From contig CAMBFP010000009.1 in NCBI GenBank assembly GCA_945865745.1, forward strand, positions 1 through 15,487: 15,487 nucleotides of DNA, written 5' to 3'. Below, one piece after another: positions 7,672-14,483 of the stretch. The notes beneath the pieces were generated by a model, which had not been told where the DNA came from, ran no database searches, and saw nothing but the letters and a program-made list of their open reading frames with translations. The DNA is from Rhizobium sp. Q54. Its GTDB lineage: Bacteria > Pseudomonadota > Alphaproteobacteria > Rickettsiales > UBA1997. A program made the position numbers and the translations under genes. The stretch's first letter is position 1. Each line of letters starts with the position of its first letter.

Positions 7672-7929
7672 ATGGCAACGAAGAAAGCTGGCGGTAGTTC
7701 AAGAAACGGTCGTGATTCAGCGGGTAGAAGACTCGGTGTAAAAAAATATGGTTCAGAATCTGTGATAGCTGGAAATATCATTGTGCGTCAAAGAGGCACT
7801 AAATGGCATCCTGGTAAAAATGTTGGAATCGGAAAAGATCACACAATTTTTGCCAAGATTGCAGGCATTGTGAAATTCGTTAAAAGCGGACATCACAACA
7901 GAATCTTTATTGATGTAATCCCAGTCTAA
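7672..7929 (+). CDS. rpmA: 50S ribosomal protein bL27
   Basis: This 85-aa protein is bL27, whose N-terminal tail reaches towards the peptidyl-transferase centre. MATKKAGGSSRNGRDSAGRR is the characteristic start, followed by LGVKKYG, IVRQRGTKWHPGKNVG and HTIFA. The tail starts directly at MATKKAGG, so it lacks the cleavable N-terminal extension found in Firmicutes. An AGG lies eight bases upstream of the ATG and can serve as a ribosome-binding site. Length is exactly typical. The transcript ends at the hairpin at 7937-7972. Confidence 0.97.
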   Translation: MATKKAGGSSRNGRDSAGRRLGVKKYGSESVIAGNIIVRQRGTKWHPGKNVGIGKDHTIFAKIAGIVKFVKSGHHNRIFIDVIPV

Positions 7930-7936
7930 CTTGTTC

Positions 7937-7972
7937 AAAAGCCTGAATTGCTGTAAAGAAATTCAGGCTTTT
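7937..7972 (+). terminator. intrinsic terminator after rpmA
   Basis: AAAAGCCTGAATT at 7937-7949 pairs perfectly with AATTCAGGCTTTT at 7960-7972, a 13-bp stem around a 10-base loop, only 7 bases past the rpmA stop. The stem ends in TTTT, as expected of a rho-independent terminator, although the T run is short. The A run on the left arm makes it potentially active in both directions. Confidence 0.85.
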
Positions 7973-7982
7973 ATGCATTTCT

Positions 7983-8012
7983 AATGAAGGTGGAATGTCT
8001 TTCTCCTTCATT
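7983..8012. repeat. second inverted repeat upstream of tRNA-Leu
   Basis: AATGAAGG (7983-7990) and CCTTCATT (8005-8012) form a perfect 8-bp inverted repeat around a 14-base loop. It lies between the rpmA terminator and the proposed tRNA promoter and lacks a T tract. It could be a back-up terminator or an operator. Confidence 0.4.
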
Positions 8013-8027
8013 GACGGAATATAAAAT
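7997..8027 (+). promoter_or_regulatory. possible promoter for tRNA-Leu
   Basis: TATAAA (8020-8025, or the overlapping TAAAAT at 8022-8027) resembles a -10 box and would start transcription some 10 bases before the tRNA. The region about 17 bases further up (GTCTTT at 7997-8002) is a poor -35. A TTGACG at 8011 is too close to act with this -10. Confidence 0.35.
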
Positions 8028-8043
8028 GGCCAGCATTTAATAT

Positions 8044-8128
8044 GCGGACGTGGCGAAATTGGCAGACGCACTAGACTTAGGATCTAGCGCCTCACGGCAT
8101 GGGGGTTCAAGTCCCTCCGTCCGCACCA
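8044..8128 (+). tRNA. tRNA-Leu (anticodon UAG)
   Basis: The acceptor stem GCGGACG (8044-8050) pairs with CGTCCGC (8118-8124), followed by discriminator A and an encoded CCA (8126-8128). The anticodon stem CTAGA/TCTAG (8071-8075, 8083-8087) encloses loop CTTAGGA, giving anticodon TAG at 8078-8080, which reads CUA and related Leu codons. A long variable arm (CGCCTCACGGCATG) and a TTCAAGT T-loop fit a class II leucine tRNA. Length is 85 bases. It stands alone between rpmA and the convergent omp-like gene. Confidence 0.96.
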
Positions 8129-8220
8129 TTACTTCTGTTGTTGTGAATCTCAAGTTGGTTAGAGACCAAGCGATGATTTTGATTGTGAAAGATTGCCCCC
8201 TCTCAGCTAGGTAAAAACTT

Positions 8221-8898
8221 CTAAAATTCTTTAGCTACTTCAATTACGGCGGAGTTTCTCATTACTCTTTTTGAGTTTGGGATTTGATATCCAGCATAAA
8301 GCATGAACTCGCGAGGTAGTGCGTAACTAAAGCCAATGGCAGACATACCCAGATCATGATTACCGGAATACCAGTCGGCCATTAAACTAATTTTCTTGTT
8401 TACCTCTTGCTCAAATCCACCAATGAAGCAAGTAACATTTCGACCGAAAATTTGCTTAGTGCCATTATTAATTCCGGCGGTGAGTCGCGTTTTGGTTTCT
8501 GGAATAACAAAACTTCCTGAGCTGTAAAACCAATGCCCCACTCCTTGCCTTTGCAGGGAAATTGGTATTGAAAAGCCAGCTGTTAATTTTGGTTGGTAGG
8601 AGCTTTTCATTAATGGTAGCGTAATTTTTGGACCAAGAGAAATCGTAGCATTTTTTGAATTGGGGCTATTTAGATTAAATAGCGTTGCATCAAGTTCGGC
8701 ATTATTTCCAAGGCCATATGCGGCATAGTTTGTTGTTCCCCAAAATTTCTTTGGACCATTTGCTCTGATGGATGATTGGTGTTGTAAGAAAATTTTATTC
8801 TTTTCGGTGATGTTTGCTGACGGAACGTTGAAAATGGTTTGCTGAGCAATAGCTCTACTGCTAATGAAAAAAAATATTAGAAATAAAAATACTCTCAT
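8221..8898 (-). CDS. secreted, probably outer-membrane beta-barrel protein
   Basis: This 225-aa protein starts with a clear Sec signal peptide (MRVFLFLIFFFISSRAIAQQ, cleavage probably after AIA). The rest alternates short amphipathic strands and Gly/Asn turns (AELDATLFNLN, ATISLGPKITLPL, PKLTAGFSIPIS, MADWYSGNHDLGM, FMLYAGYQIPN), and it ends in VIEVAKEF, with the terminal aromatic common in outer-membrane barrels. These features suggest a small barrel of about eight to ten strands in the outer membrane; a soluble periplasmic beta protein is the alternative. I recognise no named family. Its ATG overlaps the metG stop by 4 nt, so it is co-translated with methionyl-tRNA synthetase, an odd partner. 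The next gene downstream is the convergent tRNA-Leu, 92 bp away. Confidence 0.7.
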   Translation of the reverse strand: MRVFLFLIFFFISSRAIAQQTIFNVPSANITEKNKIFLQHQSSIRANGPKKFWGTTNYAAYGLGNNAELDATLFNLNSPNSKNATISLGPKITLPLMKSSYQPKLTAGFSIPISLQRQGVGHWFYSSGSFVIPETKTRLTAGINNGTKQIFGRNVTCFIGGFEQEVNKKISLMADWYSGNHDLGMSAIGFSYALPREFMLYAGYQIPNSKRVMRNSAVIEVAKEF

Positions 8899-10433
8899 TC
8901 TTTTTCGATTAGACGAGGAAAAATTGCTTTTGGATCCTTAATTTTGTGACCGATTTTTAAGTGATTTCCTAGGGCTGCAAAATTTCTTTCGGAGTTTTCT
9001 ACGTTGAGTAAATCAAGAAGATTCGCCGCGCTACTAGGCATAAAAGGCGAGAGTAAAATCGCAATCACGCGCATCGATTCTGCAGCGACGTAAAGCGCTT
9101 CATTCATTTCGGAAATCTTTCCTTCTTTCTTCAAATTCCACGGTGCGGCATCATTAAAATTTTTATTTACCTCGTTCGCGAAGCTAGTTATGGCGCCAAT
9201 CGCGCGCTCGAAAGAAAAGTTTTTCATCGCAACAAAATATTCCTCAAGATATCTATTCGAGTGCTGAACTTCGGCTAAAATTTCTCCACCAAAATTTTTG
9301 TAAATCATCGAGAGACTGCGCTGGGCAAGGTTCCCGATGTTATTGGCTAACTCGGCATTGATGCGGAGCAGAAAACTTTGCCGCGAATAATCGCCATCAT
9401 TTCCAAAGGGAATTTCGCGCAAAAGAAAATAACGCAAATAATCGAGAGCGGTTTTATCGCTACAGCCAAAAGACTTTAGCCATTCCAATTCCTTGTGTGG
9501 GTCAATAACGTTGCCGACAGATTTGGAAATTTTTTCACCTTCATTTGTCCACCAGCCGTGAGCAAAAACCGAATGAGGAATATTTAAATTTGCTGCCATT
9601 AAAAAGGCGGGCCAGTAAACAGCGTGGAAGCGCACAATGTCTTTGCCAACCATGTGTACGGGAGATTCTGTGGCATTTACCCAGAAATTTTTGTAGAGAT
9701 CGGAATCTTCATTTGGAAAGCCGAGAGCGGATAAATAATTCGTTAGCGCATCAAGCCAAACATACATCACGTGATTGGTTTCTGGAATTGGAATTCCCCA
9801 AGAAAAAGATGTTCGCGAAATTGATAAATCCTTAAGACCGCCTTTTACGAATGAAACGACTTCATTAAAACGTGATTGTGGACGAATGAAGTCTGGCGCG
9901 GCTTCATAGAGGGTTAATAATTTTTCCTGAAAAGCAGAGAGTTTGAAAAAATAACTTTCCTCCTTGTGCCATTCCACTTCTGCTCCAGTCGGAGCTTGGC
10001 CATTTACCAATTCATCTTCGGAATAAAAAGCCTCGTCACGTACGGCGTACCAACCCTCATAAGTGCTTTTATAAATCCAGCCATTTTTCTCTAAGATTTC
10101 CCAAAATTTTTGTGCACATTTTTTGTGACGCTCTTCGGTAGTACGAATAAAATCATTATTTGATAAATTCAGTGTGGAAGCAAGCTCACGAAACTTTTGT
10201 GAAAATTCATCACAGAATTCTTGTGGATTTTTTTCGCGCATTTTTGCCGATTTTTCTACCTTCTGTCCATGCTCATCAGTGCCAGTTAAAAAATGAACAT
10301 CAATGCCCTCGAGTCTTTTAAATCGTGCGATGACATCGCATGCAATTGAAGTATATGCGTGTCCAATATGAGGCGCGTCATTCACGTAATAAATCGGGGA
10401 AGTGATGTAGAATTTTTCTGCGTTACTAGGCAT
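8895..10433 (-). CDS. metG: methionyl-tRNA synthetase
   Basis: This 512-aa class I synthetase charges tRNA-Met. FYITSPIYYVNDAPHIGHAY holds the HIGH motif at 22-25, and NEGEKISKSVGN holds the KISKS loop at 301-305. Between them YEGWYAVRDEAFY at about 125-137 sits where type 1 enzymes carry a Cys4 zinc knuckle; no such cysteines are present, so this is the zinc-less type 2 form seen in Alphaproteobacteria. HGWWTNEGEK and the anticodon-binding helical domain (from about residue 340, with FNDAAPWNLKKEGK) complete it. The C-terminal tRNA-binding extension of the E. coli enzyme is absent, so length is typical for the short type. The stop overlaps the next gene by 4 nt. No Shine-Dalgarno is visible before the ATG. 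Confidence 0.96.
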   Translation of the reverse strand: MPSNAEKFYITSPIYYVNDAPHIGHAYTSIACDVIARFKRLEGIDVHFLTGTDEHGQKVEKSAKMREKNPQEFCDEFSQKFRELASTLNLSNNDFIRTTEERHKKCAQKFWEILEKNGWIYKSTYEGWYAVRDEAFYSEDELVNGQAPTGAEVEWHKEESYFFKLSAFQEKLLTLYEAAPDFIRPQSRFNEVVSFVKGGLKDLSISRTSFSWGIPIPETNHVMYVWLDALTNYLSALGFPNEDSDLYKNFWVNATESPVHMVGKDIVRFHAVYWPAFLMAANLNIPHSVFAHGWWTNEGEKISKSVGNVIDPHKELEWLKSFGCSDKTALDYLRYFLLREIPFGNDGDYSRQSFLLRINAELANNIGNLAQRSLSMIYKNFGGEILAEVQHSNRYLEEYFVAMKNFSFERAIGAITSFANEVNKNFNDAAPWNLKKEGKISEMNEALYVAAESMRVIAILLSPFMPSSAANLLDLLNVENSERNFAALGNHLKIGHKIKDPKAIFPRLIEKE

Positions 10434-10462
10434 TGATTGATTTTTAATTTAACGATTAGACC

Positions 10463-10591
10463 ATGATTTACCTGCTTCGCGGCCATCTTGTCTCTGAACA
10501 ATTTTGCACATTAAATATGCTAAAAGATATTCACATCCAAAACTATCGCGGCATCAAGGACTTAAAAATCAAAGATTTCAATTCTAACTAA
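10463..10591 (+). pseudogene. severed N-terminus of an AAA ATPase gene, or short upstream ORF of prfA
   Basis: An ATG at 10463 opens a 42-codon frame ending in TAA at 10589-10591. The part from the internal ATG at 10517 encodes 24 residues containing IHIQNYRGIKDLKI. This matches the start of RecF/OLD-like AAA ATPases (AAA_15/AAA_21 type), where the first strand and N-[FY]-R-G turn are followed about 10-15 residues later by the Walker A loop. Here the frame stops just before that loop, so no ATPase can be made. The stop lies 2 bases before the prfA ATG, so if the frame is translated it could couple to prfA. Whether it is a decayed fragment or a retained leader ORF cannot be decided from one sequence; the resemblance rests on about 20 residues. 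Confidence 0.5.
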
Positions 10592-10593
10592 AA

Positions 10594-11664
10594 ATGTCAT
10601 TTACTCAAAAGCTTGACGGTATCGTTACTAAGTTTGCCGAGCTGGAAAAAAAATTACTCGATCCTTCTGCCTTGGGGCAAAATTTTGCTAAAGTTTCGAA
10701 GGAGCATTCTGATGCAGCTCCTGTTGTGGAGTTGATTGGCGAATATCGTAGGGCTCAAAAAGAAATCGCCGATATTAACGAGATTCTTCCAGCGACCGAA
10801 GACAAAGATATGCGTGATATGATGGAGTCTGAGCGTTTCGATCTCACTAAAAAAATTCCTGAAATTGAGCAGCAAATTAAACTTTCGCTTTTGCCAAAAG
10901 ATGTGGCTGATGAAAAAAATGCGATCCTAGAAGTTCGTGCTGGTACCGGTGGCGAAGAGGCCGCACTTTTTGCTTATAAGCTCTTTGCGATGTATCAAAA
11001 ATATGCTGAGAAACGTCGCTGGAAATTTGAAATTCTTTCAATTTCAGACACAGGACTCGGTGGTTACAAAGACGCTTCTGCGTCAATTAATGGACGCGGA
11101 GTTTTCGCGCGTTTGAAATTTGAATCCGGCGTTCATCGCGTACAACGCGTTCCAGAAACTGAAAATCAAGGTCGCGTGCACACTTCAGCAGCAACTGTTG
11201 CCGTACTTCCTGAGGCGGAAGAAGTTGATATTAAAATCGAAGAAAAAGATTTGCGCATTGATGTTTTTCGTTCATCTGGCCCAGGCGGACAATCAGTTAA
11301 TACTACAGATTCAGCAGTGCGCATCACTCACATTCCAACGGGTGTTGTGGTGTCGATGCAGGATGAAAAATCACAGATCAAAAATCGTGAAAAAGCGATG
11401 AAGATTTTGCGCTCAAGAATTTATGATGCAGAGAGAGCGAGAATTGATAAAGAGCGTTCTGCATCAAGAAAAGAACAGGTGGGAAGTGGCGACAGATCTG
11501 AGCGAATTCGTACTTACAACTTTCCGCAAAGTCGGATTACTGATCACAGAATTAATCTCACCAGCTTCAGAATTGACGGAGTGATGAATGATGGCGAGCT
11601 GGATGAGTTTATCGAAGCTCTGATTGCAGATGATCAGGCGAGAAAGTTGTCAGAGTCCGATTAG
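10594..11664 (+). CDS. prfA: peptide chain release factor 1
   Basis: This 356-aa RF1 ends translation at UAA and UAG. Its stop-codon-reading tripeptide is Pro187-Glu188-Thr189 (RVPETENQGRVHTSAAT), the P-x-T form that distinguishes RF1 from the SPF of RF2. The GGQ that triggers peptide release is at 231-233 in RSSGPGGQSVNTTDSAVRI, the Gln being the usual methylation site of PrmC. The N-terminal helical domain covers about 1-105. GTGGEEAALFA at 117-127 is also typical. Length is normal for the family. No Shine-Dalgarno is visible before the ATG, which follows the short ORF's stop after 2 bases. prmC, the usual partner, is not adjacent; the downstream methyltransferase is on the opposite strand and is of a different type. 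Confidence 0.97.
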   Translation: MSFTQKLDGIVTKFAELEKKLLDPSALGQNFAKVSKEHSDAAPVVELIGEYRRAQKEIADINEILPATEDKDMRDMMESERFDLTKKIPEIEQQIKLSLLPKDVADEKNAILEVRAGTGGEEAALFAYKLFAMYQKYAEKRRWKFEILSISDTGLGGYKDASASINGRGVFARLKFESGVHRVQRVPETENQGRVHTSAATVAVLPEAEEVDIKIEEKDLRIDVFRSSGPGGQSVNTTDSAVRITHIPTGVVVSMQDEKSQIKNREKAMKILRSRIYDAERARIDKERSASRKEQVGSGDRSERIRTYNFPQSRITDHRINLTSFRIDGVMNDGELDEFIEALIADDQARKLSESD

Positions 11665-11678
11665 AAGTTTTAGAAATT

Positions 11679-11708
11679 TTCTTGGTCGAGGGAAGTTTTG
11701 ACCAAGAA
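11679..11708. terminator. hairpin between convergent prfA and DOT1-like gene
   Basis: TTCTTGGTC (11679-11687) pairs perfectly with GACCAAGAA (11700-11708), a 9-bp stem around a 12-base loop, 14 bases past the prfA stop and touching the stop of the opposite gene. T tracts are short on either side, so it may serve both genes only as a modest bidirectional terminator. Confidence 0.5.
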
Positions 11709-11709
11709 T

Positions 11710-12321
11710 TTACACCTCAAAAAAGTAAGCAGTAGATTCTCCCCAACTAAAGGTAAATTTTTCGCTACCAAGTGTCTTGAATGCCGGATTGGCAAGGGCG
11801 CGAATGATAGTGACGATTTTTGTTCCAGGCTTTAATTCAGCCAAAAATTTCTGTTCTAATTTTTCAAGTAACTCGCGGTCTTTGAAGGGGTGATTAAGAA
11901 AGATGAAATCAGCCTCATGCAAATCGGTGTCAAAAATGCTTTCGTTAAAAAGATGTAATTCGCGATATCCGAGTTCGTCTTGAACCGTATGCTCAATTTC
12001 ATCGACAAAGCGTTGCGCAATCTCGCAAGCCTTGTCATGCAAGCCAGCAAGGAGTTCGATGCCGATTGATTTCTGAAAATTAAATAAAAGATGTGACTGC
12101 ATCACCACTCTTCCAGTTCCAGATCCGAGATCAAAAAACACCGCATCATGCTTTGGATTTGCCCTCATCACGATCGATTTCCAAGTTGCAAAAGGTAATT
12201 CGCCATAAAGCAAACCTTCCGTTATTCCGGCTTCTGCGCGAGCTTTGTTGGAAATACTGTAGCCGTTAATTTCGCCGTAAAGTTGATTGAAGTATTGTTC
12301 GGCGAGAGCTGAATCTAACAT
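11710..12321 (-). CDS. DOT1-like SAM-dependent methyltransferase
   Basis: This 203-aa class I methyltransferase has its SAM-binding motif I at FFDLGSGTGRVVMQS (about 62-76) and the acidic strand-2 residue at IGIE89. Several segments parallel the DOT1 lysine methyltransferase catalytic domain in order: LLYGELPF at about 37-44 (DOT1 has VYGETSF), DLGSGTGRVVMQ (DLGSGVGQVVLQ), ADFIFLNHPF at 137-146 (VIFVNNFAF), LKPGTKIV at 163-170 (MKEGGRIV) and FTFSWGESTAYFF at 189-201 (SVSWTGKPVSYYL). In eukaryotes DOT1 methylates histone H3 Lys79. The bacterial substrate is unknown and may be another protein. It follows a lipoprotein gene by 14 bp in the glycosyltransferase operon. The DOT1 comparison is from memory; a generic methyltransferase remains possible. 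Confidence 0.7.
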   Translation of the reverse strand: MLDSALAEQYFNQLYGEINGYSISNKARAEAGITEGLLYGELPFATWKSIVMRANPKHDAVFFDLGSGTGRVVMQSHLLFNFQKSIGIELLAGLHDKACEIAQRFVDEIEHTVQDELGYRELHLFNESIFDTDLHEADFIFLNHPFKDRELLEKLEQKFLAELKPGTKIVTIIRALANPAFKTLGSEKFTFSWGESTAYFFEV

Positions 12322-12335
12322 GTTTTTTAAGTAAT

Positions 12336-12872
12336 TTAGTAAGAGCCAAAAATCATTGCTGGATTAGAGCTATCTCGACGAGTTTGTGAGTCGATTAGTT
12401 GCGTATTCGCAGCCTTATGTTCTTTGGCGTATTGATTGCGATAAAACATAAGAAGTTTGTCCATCTTAGCTGTTTTTCCACTTAAATCTGGAGAGTCAGA
12501 AGTTGTTACTTCGACAGAATGTTGGTCAAAATAAAGTTGGACGTAGTTGAAGGTTGTTGGGTCTTTGATGCTTGGAAGATTTGTTTTACGGAAGAAAAAT
12601 TCGTGCGAGACTCTACTGTCTTCGTCATTGGTCCAGGAAATTTTGACTAATCCAAAAAACTCTGCGTCATTATTCATGTAAAAAGACTGACTTCTGTTTT
12701 CGCCGGGATTCAGTGTTGATAAGCTCAAAACATGCTTCTTTGACCATTCGCAGTTAATATTTTTAATCGGCTTTAGACTGGCATTGCTGATATAAATCAT
12801 CGGACTCTCAAGAGTAGCTCTGCAAGAAATCAGCAACAAGCTAAGTAGTAAAAACTGAATATTTTTTAACAT
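12336..12872 (-). CDS. predicted lipoprotein of unknown function
   Basis: This 178-aa protein starts MLKNIQFLLLSLLLISC, a lipoprotein signal peptide whose lipobox LISC puts the lipidated Cys at residue 17. The mature part contains short beta-prone segments such as MIYISNASLKPIKNINCEW, FFGLVKISWTND, SHEFFFRK and FNYVQLYFDQHSVEVT, suggesting a beta-sandwich of about 120 residues. A charged tail (YRNQYAKEHKAANTQLIDSQ) follows. I do not recognise the family. The start overlaps the glycosyltransferase stop by 7 nt and the DOT1-like gene begins 14 bp after its stop, so the three form one unit. The lipoprotein may act on the surface glycan that the glycosyltransferase helps to make, but that is only context. 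Confidence 0.75.
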   Translation of the reverse strand: MLKNIQFLLLSLLLISCRATLESPMIYISNASLKPIKNINCEWSKKHVLSLSTLNPGENRSQSFYMNNDAEFFGLVKISWTNDEDSRVSHEFFFRKTNLPSIKDPTTFNYVQLYFDQHSVEVTTSDSPDLSGKTAKMDKLLMFYRNQYAKEHKAANTQLIDSQTRRDSSNPAMIFGSY

Positions 12873-13639
12873 TTTTTTTCTTGAAAAAGTTCGCGGGTTT
12901 TGATTGCCTTGGCAAAGCGAGAGAAGGCAAAAAGTGAGCTGTAGATAATGCCATTGAAGCCATAAATAAAATAACGGCGTACAAAATAGGCTTTAAAAAA
13001 AGTGAATAGTGGAGTGAAAAAAACTTTCAACAAAGAGGGATTTTTTCCCTTTGCGAATGAATCTTGCGCCTGCATTTGCGAGTAAGAATTTAGCTTCTCA
13101 ATCCAGTGAGAATAAGAGCGGAAAGATTGATGAAAAATGATGTTTTTGAGTTGAAGAATTTCGCATTTTGCGCTGCGAACTTCGACGGAGTCGTGGACTG
13201 AACTATTTTTAAACCCAGCTAAATCCTTATTATAGAGACGTAATTGGTTGTAATAGTAAGCCCATTTTTGAGGTTGAGTTTCGAAGCGAAATTTATTGAC
13301 GATTTTAACGCGAAACCCAGCGACATTTTTGCTGATTCTTTGAGAAAAAATTTCTTTAATTTCCGCCTCTAATTCCGGCGATATTTCTTCGTCCGCATCG
13401 ATGTTTAGGATCCATTTATTTATACACTTACTCTCGCCAAATTTTTTTTGCTGACCATAGCCTTGCCACTTATTGAACAAAACTTTTGCTCCAGCTCCTG
13501 CGGCAATTTTACAGGTTTCATCACTACTTCCAGAATCAATAACTAAAATTTCATTGGCGATTTTTTTTACGGCATTAATTACCTGCGCAATTCGATCTGC
13601 TTCGTTTTTGGTAATTATGAAAACTGAGATTGGCAGCAT
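12866..13639 (-). CDS. glycosyltransferase family 2, WaaE/KdtX-like
   Basis: This 257-aa GT-A fold glycosyltransferase transfers a sugar from a nucleotide-sugar donor, probably to the lipopolysaccharide core. The N-terminus SVFIITKNEADRI and DSGSSDET (35-42) form the nucleotide-binding part. WQGYGQQKKFG (58-68) and NIDADEEISPEL (79-90, with the DAD metal site at 81-83) match the WaaE/KdtX group, which adds a beta-1,4-glucose to the inner core in enterobacteria. A C-terminal hydrophobic patch (SLLKVFFTPLFTFFKAYFVRRYFIYGFNG) would hold it on the inner membrane. It leads a minus-strand unit with a lipoprotein and a methyltransferase. The ATG has no visible Shine-Dalgarno. The exact sugar and acceptor cannot be read from sequence. 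Confidence 0.88.
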   Translation of the reverse strand: MLPISVFIITKNEADRIAQVINAVKKIANEILVIDSGSSDETCKIAAGAGAKVLFNKWQGYGQQKKFGESKCINKWILNIDADEEISPELEAEIKEIFSQRISKNVAGFRVKIVNKFRFETQPQKWAYYYNQLRLYNKDLAGFKNSSVHDSVEVRSAKCEILQLKNIIFHQSFRSYSHWIEKLNSYSQMQAQDSFAKGKNPSLLKVFFTPLFTFFKAYFVRRYFIYGFNGIIYSSLFAFSRFAKAIKTRELFQEKKC

Positions 13640-13667
13640 AAAAAAATTGATATTTAAGGCGTAAAAA

Positions 13668-13697
13668 AATATCTAACCTAGCTCCCCCTCCAGTCAA
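13668..13697 (-). promoter_or_regulatory. possible promoter for the glycosyltransferase operon
   Basis: On the minus strand TTGACT (13697-13692) lies 18 bases before GATATT (13673-13668). The first matches five of six -35 consensus bases and the second four of six -10 bases. Transcription would start roughly 20 bases before the ATG. The call is tentative; the same 75-bp gap must also hold the promoter for the divergent dsbA-like gene. Confidence 0.33.
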
Positions 13698-13714
13698 TCT
13701 AAAATCTGAATATC

Positions 13715-14482
13715 ATGTCAAAAAGAGGCATCATTATTGTCGCCGCCGCCGCTTTGTTAATCGGATTCGCAGCCCTCGTAGTTCATAACTACAAAACGAA
13801 AACTTCTTACAAATACGCAGAAAAAACTGCGGAAGAATTAAAGCCAGAACAACATCCGCAAGATGCTGTTAATGAAGCTGTAAACAAAGATGCTGCTATT
13901 GACGAAGCCAGAAAAAACAGTGAATTGTTAAAAGTTTTGCCAGGAGATTTTATTCTTGGAGACAAAGAGGCGCCGGTTCTTTTCATCGAATACGCATCAC
14001 TATCTTGCCCACATTGCGCAGATTTTTCGCGCGAAGCGTTCGAGAGATTAAAGAGCGAATATATTGATTCTGGTAAGGTAAAATTCATCTTCCGTAATTT
14101 TCCTTTGAATCAGCCAGCGCTTGTTGCGGCGATGTTTGCGGATTGCCAAGCGAACGACAATAAAGACCAGGCAAATGAAAAGTATTTTCTAACGCTGAAG
14201 GCTTTATTTAAAACTCAAGACGCCTGGGCTTTTGACGAAAAATTTGTCGAGAAGCTTGAGGCGATTGCCCAGCTCGATGGAATGAGTTCCGATCGTTTTA
14301 AAAAATGTCTAGCCGACAAAGCGCTTCAGGATAAAATTCTTAATGCTCGCATGGAAGCCGCTAAATCTCTACAAATGCGCTCAACTCCAAGCTTCTTCGT
14401 TAATGGCGAAATTGCTGAAGGATTTGTTGATTACAAAGTTTTGAAAAAACTGATCGACGCAAAACTTTCTGAAAAAAAGTAA
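13715..14482 (+). CDS. membrane-anchored DsbA-family thiol:disulfide oxidoreductase
   Basis: This 255-aa protein is tethered by one N-terminal membrane helix (about residues 5-23) and projects a thioredoxin-fold domain into the periplasm. A charged, probably disordered linker runs to about residue 74. The active site is Cys98-Pro-His-Cys101 in IEYASLSCPHCADFS, the CPHC of DsbA-type oxidases, and the cis-proline loop is RSTPSFFVNG near the end. The helical insertion between them, with FADCQAN and FKKCLAD, resembles the BdbD/DsbA-like family (Thioredoxin_4). It probably forms or shuffles disulfides in exported proteins. No DsbB gene is in view. The TAA is one base before the GTG of the mlaF-like gene. 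No Shine-Dalgarno is visible. Confidence 0.88.
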   Translation: MSKRGIIIVAAAALLIGFAALVVHNYKTKTSYKYAEKTAEELKPEQHPQDAVNEAVNKDAAIDEARKNSELLKVLPGDFILGDKEAPVLFIEYASLSCPHCADFSREAFERLKSEYIDSGKVKFIFRNFPLNQPALVAAMFADCQANDNKDQANEKYFLTLKALFKTQDAWAFDEKFVEKLEAIAQLDGMSSDRFKKCLADKALQDKILNARMEAAKSLQMRSTPSFFVNGEIAEGFVDYKVLKKLIDAKLSEKK

Positions 14483-14483
14483 A

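Noticed and set aside
8155..8169. TTGGT/ACCAA hairpin after tRNA-Leu as a terminator
   Set aside because: The stem is only 5 bp and no T tract follows.
11120..11401. 93-codon frame within prfA
   Set aside because: It is an out-of-frame shadow of RF1, whose own frame carries the conserved PET and GGQ motifs.
13647..13675. TTGATA-N17-TATCTA as promoter of the dsbA-like gene
   Set aside because: The -35 is good but the -10 matches only three bases, so it is not strong enough to list.
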